A model generated the notes under the pieces. The model saw nothing but the letters and a program-made list of their open reading frames with translations, was not told the DNA's origin and did not search any database. Below are positions 41,453 to 55,061 of a DNA stretch of 64,000 bases, in pieces (the first letter of the stretch is position 1; each line of letters starts with the position of its first letter). Position numbers and translations under genes: made by a program. This DNA is from an uncultured Pseudomonadales bacterium (GTDB lineage: Bacteria; Pseudomonadota; Gammaproteobacteria; Pseudomonadales; Porticoccaceae), in NCBI GenBank assembly GCA_943788895.1, contig CALSRZ010000005.1, positions 186,001-250,000 of the forward strand, given 5' to 3'.

Positions 41453-43078
41453 TTAATCTACAAGCGTGGCCTTAAGGGCTGCAAGCCGATAGTTAACCTG
41501 AGCATCGGCGTTATAGGCTATGCCGGTATTGATGGTGACCGCAGAATTCGCCTTGAGGATCGCTGGCAGACGAATGCTCTTTCTGGTGCTGCCACCGGAT
41601 ACTTCAACAATAATTCGATCCATTGCCCTCGGGCTTGTATTGGCAACCCTGACCAAGAGATATCCGCTTCTGCTAACTGCCGGACTGAGGGTCAAAAATG
41701 TCTGCGGCTGCATCTGTAGTTGCAGTTCCTGCAGTCTCTGTTGCGACTGATTGCCCAGCGCACCACCCGCATTAGCGGCGAGCTTAAAATAACTATTGGC
41801 CTGATCGTACTGCTTGCCCTGCAGGGATAATTCACCGAGATAATAACTGGCTGTCGGTGTCGGCAGTAATTCGTAGCTGCGCTGCAGATCGCTCTTTGCC
41901 TTAGCTGCGCTCACCGCGTTCATAGAGCATCACTCCGCGCGCCAGGTAGGGGCTGAAAAATTTATCGTTTTTCTTGATGGCGGTGGTGTAGGCTTTTTCT
42001 GCAGTTGTTATATTCTTCAAGCATCTTCCATGCATGGCCGCGCAGCTCCCAAAAATGCCCTTCATTGGGCTGCTGTGCTACGGCTTTATCCAGATATTGA
42101 ATAGCCAGACGCCCATCCTTTTCAGCCAGTGCTTTTTTCGCCGCTGCCTCGGCTTGATAGGCGGGCGCATCTTTTTTCAGCTGCGCAATGGCCGCCTGAT
42201 AGCGCGCGCGGTAACGCTTGCCAGAAGCAGCGTTTGCCGCCCGGGCCTGATTCTTCTCAACCCTCTGAGTTGATGGCGGATGGCTGGCAAATAGATTATC
42301 CAGAAACCCCGCCTGCCGGGACTTACTCAACTCGACAAATTTTTCCTGTAGCTCCACCGCTCCCTGTAAGTCGTAACCAGCACTGGCCATATAGTTCATG
42401 CCGTAATGATCGGACTCCAATTCATCATCGCGGCCATATTTTGCCATCCAGGCAGCGGCACCGAGCTGCGATGCCATACCGTATAGCTGTGCGCCCTCTT
42501 TGACCCTGAGTTGCCACCCCAAGAGTGACCAGACCAATATTGGCCAAGGTACCGCGGGTCATCTGCGAGGCGCCATGACGAGCTGCCGCGTGGACAATCT
42601 CATGGCCGAGCACCGCCGCCAACTGCGACTCATCTTCGAGTAATACAAGCAGACCGCGATTGATGGCAATTTTTCCACCGGGCAGTGCCCACGCATTGGG
42701 CACATCATTATTGAGCACGACAAATTCATAGGGCAGATCCGGACGATCGCTGACGACGGCCAGTCGTTGACCAACACCGGCTACATAGGTTTGCAGGGAC
42801 TCATCCAGATAGTAATCACCGCCCTGGGATTGACGTGAGGGCCGATAGTTTTTTTCGCCGATGGCAATTTCCTGTTGCGGCGAGACGATTGATAATTCGT
42901 TTTTGCCGGTTACCGGGTTGACCGAACAACCGCTGATAATCGCGGGTAACAAAAGTGCTAGTAACCATTTTTTCATTCCATGTCTCCATTTTTCCTTCAG
43001 TCTACTCGGCCTTTTTACACGATGATCTGCTTCTCGCGCAGACTGCGTAAGTTGATATAATAACAGCACTAAATTCAT
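41453..43078 (-). pseudogene. M48 metalloprotease with TPR repeats (BepA/YfgC-like lipoprotein), interrupted by three apparent +1 frameshifts
   Basis: N-part MKKWLLALLLPAIISGCSVNPVTGKNELSIVSPQQEIAIGEKNY...LGHEIVHAAARHGASQM (HExxH-type); middle EGAQLYGMASQ...DDELESDHYGMNYM; then AEKAYTTAIKKNDKFFSPYLARGVMLYERGE in a third frame; then AAKAKSDLQRSYELLPTPTASYYLGELSLQGKQYDQANSYF. Confidence 0.85.
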
Positions 43079-43108
43079 ACTATTTCCACTAAATGAAGCA
43101 ATATAACT

Positions 43109-43876
43109 ATGCTTATTGTTATCTCACCCGCCAAAAAACTCGACTATACAGGCTCGGTTAATGCACCTTTAACCACTCAGCCAGAACTGCTGGATCACTC
43201 CCAGGAGCTCTTGCAAGGGTTGAAAGCCTTGGCCCCTCAGGATGTCTCTTCGCTGATGAGTCTTAGCGATAAGCTCGGGGCGTTAAATTACGAACGCTTT
43301 CAAGAGTGGCAGACACCCTTCACCGAGGACAATGCACGACCCGCGGTCTTGGCCTTTAAGGGTGATGTCTATCAGGGTCTGGATGCCGATAGTATGAGTG
43401 ATGAGGATCTGCGCTGGGCTCAGGATCACCTGCGTATTCTCTCCGGCTTATATGGCCTGTTGCGTCCTCTGGATTTAATGCAGGCCTACCGTCTGGAAAT
43501 GGGCACCAAGTTCGCCAACCCGCGCGGTGCCGATCTGTATAAGTTTTGGGGCGATACTATTACCAATGAATTAAACAAGGCGGAGTCAAAAGCAGAGCCA
43601 TCTGTATTGGTAAACCTGGCCTCCAATGAGTACTTTAAATCAGTACACAAAAAAGACCTCAGCGCGCGAATTATCACGCCGGTCTTTATGGATAAGAAGA
43701 ACGACAAATATAAAATTATCAGCTTCTATGCCAAGAAAGCTCGCGGCCTAATGAGTCGCTATATTATTAGAAACCGCATTACTGAAGTTGAACAGATTAA
43801 GAGTTTTGATCGCGACGGCTACAGTTACAATGCCGCTCTCAGTGAAGCTGATCAGTGGGTTTTTGTTCGCGATTAG
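43109..43876 (+). CDS. yaaA: Peroxide stress protein YaaA
   Basis: MLIVISPAKKLDY, SGLYGLLRPLDLMQAYRLEMGTK, SFYAKKARGLMSRYI. Confidence 0.96.
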   Translation: MLIVISPAKKLDYTGSVNAPLTTQPELLDHSQELLQGLKALAPQDVSSLMSLSDKLGALNYERFQEWQTPFTEDNARPAVLAFKGDVYQGLDADSMSDEDLRWAQDHLRILSGLYGLLRPLDLMQAYRLEMGTKFANPRGADLYKFWGDTITNELNKAESKAEPSVLVNLASNEYFKSVHKKDLSARIITPVFMDKKNDKYKIISFYAKKARGLMSRYIIRNRITEVEQIKSFDRDGYSYNAALSEADQWVFVRD

Positions 43877-43883
43877 CTGTCGA

Positions 43884-44747
43884 TCAATCGATTAAATAAT
43901 CTGCCGACAAGCCGATAAAGATAATCATACCCACGCGATGGTTGCTGAGAAATGCTGCAAAGCAGGCTTCGCGGTCGCGCCCGCGGCTGATTATATATTG
44001 GTTGATAAAGTAGGCTGCCGCCACTGCCAAGCTAATAAAATAGACCGCACCGCGACCAAATAGCAATCCAGCCCAAACTAACAGGGCCAACACTGCAACC
44101 TGCAATAAGCCAATAATCAATAGATCGAATTTGCCAAACAGTATTGCCGTGGACTTGATGCCTATCTGCAAATCATCATCGCGATCAACCATGGCGTAAT
44201 AGGTATCAAAGGCAATCGTCCACAACACCACTGCAGCAAACACCACCCACAGCTCAATCGGTAATTCATTGTTCTCAGCGGCAAATGCCATTGGGGTCGA
44301 CCAGGCCCAGGCAATACCCAAACCCAATTGGGGAAGCTGGGTAAAGCGCTTTAAAAATGGATAGAGTGCAGCCACTGCCGCTCCGCCAAAGGCCAGCATA
44401 ATCGTCAGCTGATTAGTTAACAGCACCAGTATCAGCGCCGCCAGCATCAGGCCGAAAAATAGTCTCAGGGCCGCTTTTGCATTGATCTCTCCAGCCGGAA
44501 TCGGCCGGCTTTTAGTTCTTTCAACATCGCCATCCACATGACGATCGGCATAATCATTAATCACACAGCCGGCGGCGCGCATCACCACAACACCAAAAGT
44601 AAAGATCAACAGGTTACCCAACTGTGGATGGCCTTCGCTGGCAAACCACAGCGCCCAGAGAGTTGGCCACAACAGCAGATAAGTCCCTATAGGTCGGTCG
44701 AGACGCATTAGACGCATCCAGGGATTAGCGGTGAACAAATTGCTCAT
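43884..44747 (-). CDS. ubiA: 4-hydroxybenzoate octaprenyltransferase UbiA
   Basis: RPIGTYLLLWPTLWALW, CVINDYADRHVDGDVERTKSRPI, AFDTYYAMVDRDDDLQIGIKSTA. Confidence 0.96.
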   Translation of the reverse strand: MSNLFTANPWMRLMRLDRPIGTYLLLWPTLWALWFASEGHPQLGNLLIFTFGVVVMRAAGCVINDYADRHVDGDVERTKSRPIPAGEINAKAALRLFFGLMLAALILVLLTNQLTIMLAFGGAAVAALYPFLKRFTQLPQLGLGIAWAWSTPMAFAAENNELPIELWVVFAAVVLWTIAFDTYYAMVDRDDDLQIGIKSTAILFGKFDLLIIGLLQVAVLALLVWAGLLFGRGAVYFISLAVAAAYFINQYIISRGRDREACFAAFLSNHRVGMIIFIGLSADYLID

Positions 44748-45313
44748 TTTATTGCCTGCTCATCAGGCTTAAAACCTGGCAAGAACATTTCACAGACCAA
44801 CAGCGGCTTGTCTGATAACTTAAACACTGAACGGCGGCCCCAGATTGGCTGATTGTAAGGCGGAAGATTTGAGTTCAGGCTTGAACTTTTATCTGCGGGT
44901 ATACAGGCCCATTCCAGCGCTTCACGACTCATGGTTGGGTCGCTAAATAGCAAAGCACCGAGCGGTCTGTTGTCGAGATGGCGCAACTTGCGCAGGCGAC
45001 CGGTCAAGGTTTGCATGGGTATAACACTGCGGGCATAGACCCAGGGCACACCGCGGCCAAACAGTAATACTTCGCGAATCAGTGCCACCCGCCGAGGTGC
45101 CAGACCCAGCGCACGGCGCTCTGAAAATCTCGGCAATTGCACGGACTGACTGAGCACTTCAACACTGAGCTGCCCATCACTGGCCTGTTGTAGACGTTGC
45201 GTTAATGAACCGCTATCCAGCAACCAGTCACGCAGCTCTGCCGGCACTCTACTCACTTCACCCAACAAGGGTTGCCGCCAGATAAGTTGATCTGAAAAAT
45301 GCCCTTTAACCAT
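44744..45313 (-). CDS. ubiC: Chorismate lyase UbiC
   Basis: REVLLFGRGVPWVYARSVIP, SDKPLLVCEMFLPGF; overlaps ubiA. Confidence 0.93.
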   Translation of the reverse strand: MVKGHFSDQLIWRQPLLGEVSRVPAELRDWLLDSGSLTQRLQQASDGQLSVEVLSQSVQLPRFSERRALGLAPRRVALIREVLLFGRGVPWVYARSVIPMQTLTGRLRKLRHLDNRPLGALLFSDPTMSREALEWACIPADKSSSLNSNLPPYNQPIWGRRSVFKLSDKPLLVCEMFLPGFKPDEQAIK

Positions 45314-45325
45314 CAGTTAATATTC

Positions 45326-46207
45326 CTATAACCCTTTGGCGTAAAAGTCGCTGCCATCCGGCTGGGCGCGAAAGCGTTTGTACTCCCACTGATACTGTTC
45401 CGGTGCCAGCGCAACAACGTTCTCAACACCTTTATTGAGTGCATTCACGGCAACGGTTTTATCTTCGCTGTACAGCCCTTCCGCGGCAGGCAAAAAGTGT
45501 AGACGCCAACCTCCAGGTTCGCGAATAGCAGAACAAAACAGTGCCTGACAATCAGAGCGGCCAATTAAGTTGGTCAGCAGAGTCATGGTGCGTGCCTGCA
45601 CACCCATAAAGGGGGAAAAGATTCCGCCGCTCTCATCGGGCTGCTGATCGGGAAGAATCGCCGTGGTCTCGCCTCTTTTTAAGGCTTTAATTAAAGCGGC
45701 AACACCGCGCCCGTCGGTGGGCACCAGTGTTGCGCCAGACTGCTCACGAGAGGATTTTATCCAGTTCCCCACTTCAGGGATTTTTGGCGGCTCATAGAGG
45801 GATGTCATCTTGCTTCGCGGAGAGACCCACAGCCCGACGACTTCCCAGTTACCCTGATGAGGAACAATAAGAATGGTGCCACGCTTATCGTCCATAGCTG
45901 CTTGGAAAAACTCAAGTCCCTCCACAGCAACGATTTTACTCTCAAGCCATGTGCTGGGCTTACTCCAGACTCTGGGTGTTTCAACAAATGCCTGACCCAG
46001 TTGCAGCATACGTTTTTTGCACAGACATTCTATTTCCTGTGCCGACAGCTGCGGATAACAGAGGCGTAAATTAATGCGCGAGACCAACACCGGGCCCAGC
46101 TCGAGAAGATAGATCAGACGACCGATAGCGCGCCCAAGCAGGCGCCCCACACAAAGAGGAAACCAGCCAAACAACTGCAACACAAACAGGAGAGCTTTAT
46201 TTTTCAA
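45326..46207 (-). CDS. Lysophospholipid/lipid A acyltransferase (LpxL/HtrB family)
   Basis: VPHQGNWEVVGLWVS, ILPDQQPDESGGIFSPFMG, PEQYQWEYKRFR. Confidence 0.92.
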   Translation of the reverse strand: MKNKALLFVLQLFGWFPLCVGRLLGRAIGRLIYLLELGPVLVSRINLRLCYPQLSAQEIECLCKKRMLQLGQAFVETPRVWSKPSTWLESKIVAVEGLEFFQAAMDDKRGTILIVPHQGNWEVVGLWVSPRSKMTSLYEPPKIPEVGNWIKSSREQSGATLVPTDGRGVAALIKALKRGETTAILPDQQPDESGGIFSPFMGVQARTMTLLTNLIGRSDCQALFCSAIREPGGWRLHFLPAAEGLYSEDKTVAVNALNKGVENVVALAPEQYQWEYKRFRAQPDGSDFYAKGL

Positions 46208-46255
46208 CGTCGTCGGTTACCTTCTTTGCAAGGCTGGATAATCAAGTTTCACTGA

Positions 46256-47155
46256 CTATTTGAGCTTTTCTGGCAACTCATTGTTTAAATAATCGCGCAG
46301 GTCATCACCTATTTGATGATGTAACAGGCCCAGCTCAATATTTGCCTTAAGCAGTCCCATCTTGCTGCCACAGTCATAACGTGTGCCCTCGTACTCGTAG
46401 GCTAGCACCTGCTCTTCGGTCAGCAATGTCTGAATCGCATCGGTGAGCTGGTACTCTCCACCGGCACCTGGCTTTAATTGATCGAGATGCTGGAAAATCT
46501 GTGGCGTGAAAATATAACGGCCAGTAACGCCCATATCGGATGGCGCATCTTCAAAAGCTGGCTTCTCAACAATCTCGTCCAATAAATAAACACGCTCGGA
46601 CTGTGGCTTGCCGCTGATAACGCCGTAGGCTGAAATCTCTGGGCCCGACACTTTCTGGATGGCAATGACCGAACTCTTATAATATTCATAGAGCTCGACC
46701 ATCTGGCGCACCGCGCCTTTTGCCCCGTGAATCAAATCATCTGCAAGAATCACAGCAAAGGGCTCATCGCCAATCAGGTGTGCCGCAGTCAATACCGCGT
46801 GACCCAGACCCAGCGCTTCGTTCTGTCTGATGTAAGTACAGCTAACACCTTTGGGGACAATATTTTGCGCTATATCCAGCAGCGCTTTTTTATTGTTCAT
46901 CTCCAGCTGATGCTCAAGCTCATAGGCTTTATCAAAATGATCGGCAATACTGCGCTTGTTGCGGCCGGTGATAAAAATCATTTCGGTAATGCCCGCTTCA
47001 ACCGCTTCTTCAACTGCGTACTGAATTAATGGTTTATCGACGACTGGCAGCATCTCTTTTGGATTGGCTTTAGTTGCAGGCAGAAATCTTGTGCCCATAC
47101 CCGCCACTGGAAATACCGCTTTGCGAACCTTTTCTCCATGTCTTACATGAACCAT
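46256..47155 (-). CDS. galU: UTP-glucose-1-phosphate uridylyltransferase GalU
   Basis: KAVFPVAGMGTRFLPATKANPKEMLPVVDKPLIQYAVEEA, VILADDLI. Confidence 0.97.
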   Translation of the reverse strand: MVHVRHGEKVRKAVFPVAGMGTRFLPATKANPKEMLPVVDKPLIQYAVEEAVEAGITEMIFITGRNKRSIADHFDKAYELEHQLEMNNKKALLDIAQNIVPKGVSCTYIRQNEALGLGHAVLTAAHLIGDEPFAVILADDLIHGAKGAVRQMVELYEYYKSSVIAIQKVSGPEISAYGVISGKPQSERVYLLDEIVEKPAFEDAPSDMGVTGRYIFTPQIFQHLDQLKPGAGGEYQLTDAIQTLLTEEQVLAYEYEGTRYDCGSKMGLLKANIELGLLHHQIGDDLRDYLNNELPEKLK

Positions 47156-47386
47156 CTAGCACTATCCTCTGTTGATTAAAGGGGCGTTATCCTGCTGTTT
47201 AATTTGGTAGATTAATCGCTAGTTAGCATTATATCCAGATTTGATTATAAGAAGATGATTTTAATTAGCGGTTTAGCCCAGTTATTCAGCCTCTTTTTTC
47301 CCTTTCTTTATTAAGCTGCCGCCTTATAATTGCGCATTCTCAACGTAAACATACTTTTAATAATTAAATACTCGTAGGAATCCACT

Positions 47387-48403
47387 GTGAGCAATGTCGG
47401 CACGCCCCCTGATACATTTCAGGACCTAATAATAAGACTACAACAATACTGGGCTTCTCAGGGTTGCGTGGTGTTACAGCCACTGGATATGGAAGTCGGC
47501 GCCGCCACTTTCCATCCCTCTACCTTCCTGCGCGCAATTGGTCCGGAAAACTGGAACAGTGCCTATGTGCAGGGCTGCCGCCGTCCGACCGATGGACGCT
47601 ACGGCGAAAACCCCAACCGACTGCAGCACTACTACCAGTTTCAGGTAGTGATGAAACCCTCCCCGAGTGATTTCCAGGAACTCTATCTCGGCTCACTGCG
47701 TTCGCTGGGTATAGATACCGCTGTTCACGATGTTCGCTTTGTCGAAGATAACTGGGAATCCCCTACCCTGGGTGCCTGGGGTATTGGCTGGGAAGTCTGG
47801 CTCAACGGTATGGAAATTACCCAGTTCACCTATTTCCAGCAGGCTGGTGGACTCGAATGTTATCCAGTAACTGGCGAAATCGCCTACGGTCTTGAGCGCA
47901 TCGCCATGTACCTGCAGGGTGTCGACAGCATCTACGATCTCGTCTGGGCCCACGGCCCTCAGGGCGATGTTACCTACGGTGATGTCTTCCATCAAAATGA
48001 AGTCGAGATGTCGACGTTCAATTTTGAGCATGCCGATGTAGACTCACTGTTTGCCACGTTTGATCAGTGCGAAAAAGATTGCCTGAAATTAACCGAGAGC
48101 GGCTTGCCACTGCCGGCCTATGAAATGGTGATGAAAGCCTCTCATGCGTTTAATTTGCTCGATGCCCGCCACGCTATTTCAGTGACTGAACGTCAACGTT
48201 ATATCCTGCGGGTGCGCACTATCGCTCGCGCTGTTGCTCAGGGTTATTTTGACTCCCGATTAGAGCTCGGCTTTCCGATGGCAGACAAAGCGCTTGCTGA
48301 AGAAGTTACCCAGCGTGTCGAAAAAGAAAAGCTTGCGGCCGCGGCCAAGCAAGAGAAGGCCGCAAAAAAACAGTCGACTAAAACATCTGGAGAATCAAAA
48401 TGA
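47387..48403 (+). CDS. glyQ: Glycyl-tRNA synthetase alpha subunit
   Basis: [45 protein letters not shown]. Confidence 0.98.
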   Translation: MSNVGTPPDTFQDLIIRLQQYWASQGCVVLQPLDMEVGAATFHPSTFLRAIGPENWNSAYVQGCRRPTDGRYGENPNRLQHYYQFQVVMKPSPSDFQELYLGSLRSLGIDTAVHDVRFVEDNWESPTLGAWGIGWEVWLNGMEITQFTYFQQAGGLECYPVTGEIAYGLERIAMYLQGVDSIYDLVWAHGPQGDVTYGDVFHQNEVEMSTFNFEHADVDSLFATFDQCEKDCLKLTESGLPLPAYEMVMKASHAFNLLDARHAISVTERQRYILRVRTIARAVAQGYFDSRLELGFPMADKALAEEVTQRVEKEKLAAAAKQEKAAKKQSTKTSGESK

Positions 48404-50481
48404 GTGCAGATTTTCTAGTTGAGATTGGCACCGAAGAACTGCCACCGAAAGTATTGCGTCAGCTATGCGATAGCTTCTCTGAAGGTATCACCAGCCGCCT
48501 GAGCGCAGAACAACTTCAGTTCGGCGAAGTGACTATCTATGGTGCCCCGCGCCGTTTGGCCGTGCTGCTCAAAGATCTTGAGACCCAGACGCCAGATCAG
48601 GATGTGGTTAACTGGGGGCCACCAGCCAAGGTTGCCTTTGATAGCGACGGCAATCCGACCAGGGCCGCAGAAGCCTTTGCGAAAAAGAATTCCGTAGAAC
48701 TCGGTGCATTGTCAGGCTTGGTCGAAAATGACGGCCAGCAGGATAAACTCTGCGTGCGTAAAACCGCTGTCGGCAGTCCCACAGAAACACTGCTCGGCGA
48801 TATTATTAATCAGTCCCTCGCTGCCCTGCCGATTCCCAAGCCAATGCGCTGGGGTAAGAGCCGCCAAGAATTTGTGCGCCCTGTGCAGTGGGCGGTTGTC
48901 TTATTTGATAACAAGACTATCAGCACCAATATACTGGGTATTGAAAGTAGCAACATCAGTCGCGGCCATCGCTTCCACAGTCAGGGCGACATCCTGATTG
49001 AATCCCCTGCCAGCTATAAAGAGACTCTGCATAAAGCCTTTGTTATTGTCGATTTTGAAGAGCGTCGCGAACTGATTCGCAAGGGTGTTATTGCCGCCGC
49101 TAAAAGTGCTGATGGCACCGCAGTTATCGATGAAGATCTGCTCGATGAAGTGTCGGCTCTAAACGAGTGGCCCGTGCCGCTGATGGGTCGTTTCGAGGAA
49201 CATTTCCTTGAAGTACCCGCCGAAGCGCTGGTTTCTTCTATGGCACAGCATCAAAAATACTTTCATGTTGTCGATAGCAACAATCAGCTAAAGCCTCTGT
49301 TTATCACCGTGGCGAATATTGCCAGCCTTGATCCGCAACAGGTTGTCAGTGGCAACGAACGTGTTATTCGCCCGCGTCTGGCAGATGCCGCGTTCTTCTA
49401 TAAAACCGATCTAAAATCGACGCTGCAGACGCGTCGCGAAACACTTAAGTCGGTTATCTTCCAGACCAAGCTTGGCAGCATCTACGATAAAACCGAGCGC
49501 GTTAGCGGGCTGGCAAAAATACTCGCCGACTACACTGGCGCCAATGCAGATCAAGCAGGCCGCGCCGGTGAACTCTGCAAATCAGATTTAGTCAGTGAGA
49601 TGGTCGGTGAATTCGATGATCTCCAAGGTGTGATGGGGCGCTACTACGCTCTCAACGACGGTGAAGACCCGGCTGTTGCAGATGCGCTGATGGAACAGTA
49701 TCTGCCGCGCTTTGCCGGCGATGCAATTCCCGCCACTGATACCGGTGCCACACTGGCACTGGCAGATCGCCTCGACACATTGGTCGGTATCTTTAGTATT
49801 GGTCAGCAGCCCTCAGGATCACGAGATCCTTTTGCATTGCGTCGCGCCAGCCTCGGCATTCTGCGCATTATCATTGAGCGCAATATCGACCTGGATCTTA
49901 AACTGGCTATCACGGCAGCAGCCGAGCAATTAAATATCAGTGAAGATGTTGATACGTTATGTTTGCAAGTCCTTACTTACATTCTTGAGCGCTTTAAAGC
50001 TTGGTATAGGGATGAGGGTATAGATGCAGAAGTGTTTGCCTCTGTCGCCGCTCTGGCGCTTAGCAATCCGCTGGATATTGATGTCAGAGTCAAGGCCGTT
50101 GACCAGTTCACGCGCCTGCCAGAAGCTGTTGCACTGGCTGCAGCCAATAAGCGTGTATTTAATATTCTCGCTAAGCAGGCGGCAGATACTGTTCCAGCAG
50201 CCATTGATAGCAGCCTGTTAGTCGATGCCGCTGAACAACAGTTAGCAGAGAGCATCTCTGCACTGAGTAGCACCATTGCACCTCTATTGGAGCAGCGCGA
50301 CTATGCAGGTGTTCTAAAAGAGCTGGCTTCACTGCGAGGCCCAGTCGATCAGTTCTTTGACGATGTTATGGTAATGGTCGATGATCCCGCTATTCGCGAC
50401 AATCGACTGGCACTGCTGAACAGCTTGCGCAGCCTGTTTTTAAATGTTGCCGATATCTCGCAGCTTGTAGTCAGCAAATGA
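48400..50481 (+). CDS. glyS: Glycyl-tRNA synthetase beta subunit
   Basis: [47 protein letters not shown]; overlaps glyQ. Confidence 0.98.
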   Translation: MSADFLVEIGTEELPPKVLRQLCDSFSEGITSRLSAEQLQFGEVTIYGAPRRLAVLLKDLETQTPDQDVVNWGPPAKVAFDSDGNPTRAAEAFAKKNSVELGALSGLVENDGQQDKLCVRKTAVGSPTETLLGDIINQSLAALPIPKPMRWGKSRQEFVRPVQWAVVLFDNKTISTNILGIESSNISRGHRFHSQGDILIESPASYKETLHKAFVIVDFEERRELIRKGVIAAAKSADGTAVIDEDLLDEVSALNEWPVPLMGRFEEHFLEVPAEALVSSMAQHQKYFHVVDSNNQLKPLFITVANIASLDPQQVVSGNERVIRPRLADAAFFYKTDLKSTLQTRRETLKSVIFQTKLGSIYDKTERVSGLAKILADYTGANADQAGRAGELCKSDLVSEMVGEFDDLQGVMGRYYALNDGEDPAVADALMEQYLPRFAGDAIPATDTGATLALADRLDTLVGIFSIGQQPSGSRDPFALRRASLGILRIIIERNIDLDLKLAITAAAEQLNISEDVDTLCLQVLTYILERFKAWYRDEGIDAEVFASVAALALSNPLDIDVRVKAVDQFTRLPEAVALAAANKRVFNILAKQAADTVPAAIDSSLLVDAAEQQLAESISALSSTIAPLLEQRDYAGVLKELASLRGPVDQFFDDVMVMVDDPAIRDNRLALLNSLRSLFLNVADISQLVVSK

Positions 50482-51182
50482 GAAAACTCTGGCAGGCCAT
50501 AAGAGCAGTCTTCTTTTACACTGGTTTAGTTGTGCTAGTGCTGCTGATGAGCCTGTCTGTGTGTCTGGTTGGTTTTTTCCCGTTCCGCTATCGCCAGCTG
50601 TGCCTGACCTTTGGCAACAAATTGATCATGGCCTGGCTGCGCATCACCTGTGGCGTCAGGGTTAAGGTTATGGGGCTGGAGAATATCCCGGATAAAGCCT
50701 GCGTTGTACTCAGCAATCACCAGAGCACCTGGGAAACCTTCTTTCTGCAACATCTGTTTGTTCCGGCCAGTGTTATTCTCAAGCGCGAGCTGCTGTGGAT
50801 TCCATTTTTCGGCTGGGGACTCTACGCTATGCGCGCTATCGCGATTAAGCGCTCGAAGCCTGCAGGCGCTATTCGCCAAGTACTCAAGCAGGGCAAGCAG
50901 CGCCTTTCCAAAGGCATAAAGGTGATTATCTTTCCCGAGGGGACGCGAGTGCGCGGTTCAGAGGTTGGCACCTTTATGACCAGCGGCGCTGCCCTGGCTA
51001 AAGCCGCTGAAGTGCCTATTCTTCCAGTTCGTCACAATGCCGGCCAGTGCTGGCCTGCGGGAAGCTGGTTAAAAACCCCTGGGACTATCAGCATTGTTAT
51101 TGGCCCAACTATAGCAATTGACAACCACAATCCTCGCGAACTGACTGAACTTGCCAAACAGTGGATTGCCAGCGCGCTCTAA
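50478..51182 (+). CDS. plsC: 1-acyl-sn-glycerol-3-phosphate acyltransferase
   Basis: VLSNHQSTWETFFLQ (NHxxxxE/D-type), FPEGTRVRGSEVGTF. Confidence 0.92.
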   Translation: MRKLWQAIRAVFFYTGLVVLVLLMSLSVCLVGFFPFRYRQLCLTFGNKLIMAWLRITCGVRVKVMGLENIPDKACVVLSNHQSTWETFFLQHLFVPASVILKRELLWIPFFGWGLYAMRAIAIKRSKPAGAIRQVLKQGKQRLSKGIKVIIFPEGTRVRGSEVGTFMTSGAALAKAAEVPILPVRHNAGQCWPAGSWLKTPGTISIVIGPTIAIDNHNPRELTELAKQWIASAL

Positions 51183-51281
51183 TCCGCTCTTTTTTACTGC
51201 TGTTGCAGGGTTTCTGTTAAAAACATTTCCCCAAGTCTATCTAAACTATACTCAGAGAATAAAAAGGAGTGTCGATTAGCT

Positions 51282-51467
51282 ATGGATGCAAAGAAAAAAA
51301 CCGCAGAGAAAACACCCAAGGAAACAAGAGTCACAATGGATACACGCAAGACTGTGCGCAGAAAGAATACTGATCGTCGCACCGAGGTTCGGTTTGAGCC
51401 AGATAAAGAAAACCGCCGGCAGAATAAGGGCCGGCGGTCTTCGGATAAGGATATCTGGGGATCCTGA
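51282..51467 (+). CDS. Small, highly charged basic protein
   Basis: 61 aa, RKTVRRKNTDRRTEVRFEPDKENRRQNKGRRSSDKD; RBS-like aaaaaggag upstream; non-overlapping intergenic position. Confidence 0.6.
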   Translation: MDAKKKTAEKTPKETRVTMDTRKTVRRKNTDRRTEVRFEPDKENRRQNKGRRSSDKDIWGS

Positions 51468-51488
51468 CAGGGTTAGATTAAGCCCCTA

Positions 51489-53924
<2,436 letters not shown>

Positions 53925-55013
53925 CTAATCAACTAAAGCAACGCCATGTTCCATGTGGAACATCTGGTGCGGGACTGTCTGCACCAAATCCTCAAAATCT
54001 TTTTTATCGACCCCGGTTATAAAGTACTGACAACCAAGATCATTTAAATACGAAACCACCTGTCCGCGATGCTGGTAATCCAGTTCAGCGGGCAGATCAT
54101 CCAAAAGGAAAAGACAAGATTCCCCTGCATGCTCTCGATAATGGGCGGCTTGCGCTAACTTAAGCGCGTAAACCAAAAGTTTTATCTGCCCTCTCGAGAG
54201 ATGGTCAGCAGCAGTCTGACCATCAACTTTAATTCTTATATCTGCTCGGTGCGCACCGTGACTCGTGGTCTTTGTGCCTATATCACGGCCATGATCTGCG
54301 GCGTAAACATCGGCCAGAGAGCGCTCCTCATCCCAGCCGCAGTAGTATTCAAGGGAAACCTGCCCCAACCCCTCAAATGCACTTACCGCTTGATTTAACT
54401 GCCCGGAAAGCGCTGACAGGTACTCTCGCCTAAACCGGGTTATTTGCTCACAGAGGGGAATTAACTCCGCCGTCCAGGTGCGCAATAAATCTTCGTCTAT
54501 TCTACCATGGCGAAGGAGTTGATTGCGCTGTTTTAGCGTTTTTTGAAAGCGTCGCCAGAGATTAGTGTAATCATGTTCCACGTGGAACACACCCCAATCT
54601 AAAAACTGCCTGCGCTGAAGAGGCCCACCCTCTAAAAGCATAAAACTATGGGCATCGATCAGCTGCAAGGGAAGCTCGGAAACCAGCTGTGCTGCGGTCT
54701 GCAGAGGCTTGCCATCGAGGCGCGCCTCAAACAGGCCCTTGGGTGTGCGCTTGATGCCAAGCTGATGGGCAGTGGAGGTCTGGTCGCGCAAAAGACGCCC
54801 AGAGACAACCAGCTCATCCGCATCATTATTAACCACCACGCGCAGATCGCGATGACGAAAGGAACGGCCGCGGCCAAGAAGATAGATAGACTCTAGAAAG
54901 CTGGTTTTTCCGCTACCGTTGGCACCGTAAATAATATTCGCCTGGGGATGGCAACTGGTGCGGATACTTTTCAGGTTTCGAACCTGAAAAATATCCAATT
55001 GAGATAAATGCAT
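53925..55013 (-). CDS. recF: DNA replication and repair protein RecF
   Basis: IIYGANGSGKTSFLESIYLLGRGRSFR, FLLDDLPAELD. Confidence 0.97.
   Translation of the reverse strand: MHLSQLDIFQVRNLKSIRTSCHPQANIIYGANGSGKTSFLESIYLLGRGRSFRHRDLRVVVNNDADELVVSGRLLRDQTSTAHQLGIKRTPKGLFEARLDGKPLQTAAQLVSELPLQLIDAHSFMLLEGGPLQRRQFLDWGVFHVEHDYTNLWRRFQKTLKQRNQLLRHGRIDEDLLRTWTAELIPLCEQITRFRREYLSALSGQLNQAVSAFEGLGQVSLEYYCGWDEERSLADVYAADHGRDIGTKTTSHGAHRADIRIKVDGQTAADHLSRGQIKLLVYALKLAQAAHYREHAGESCLFLLDDLPAELDYQHRGQVVSYLNDLGCQYFITGVDKKDFEDLVQTVPHQMFHMEHGVALVD
53947..53962. promoter_or_regulatory. parS-like partition site (variant)
   Basis: TGTTCCATGTGGAACA, one change from palindromic TGTTCCACGTGGAACA, inside recF 3' end. 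Confidence 0.65.
54574..54589. promoter_or_regulatory. parS partition site
   Basis: TGTTCCACGTGGAACA, perfect 16-bp palindrome matching the Pseudomonas-type parS sequence, inside recF. Confidence 0.88.
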
Positions 55014-55061
55014 ATAGTTGGCGTTAGCGGCAGAAGCAGCTAGTTAACGGCAGAGATGCCG

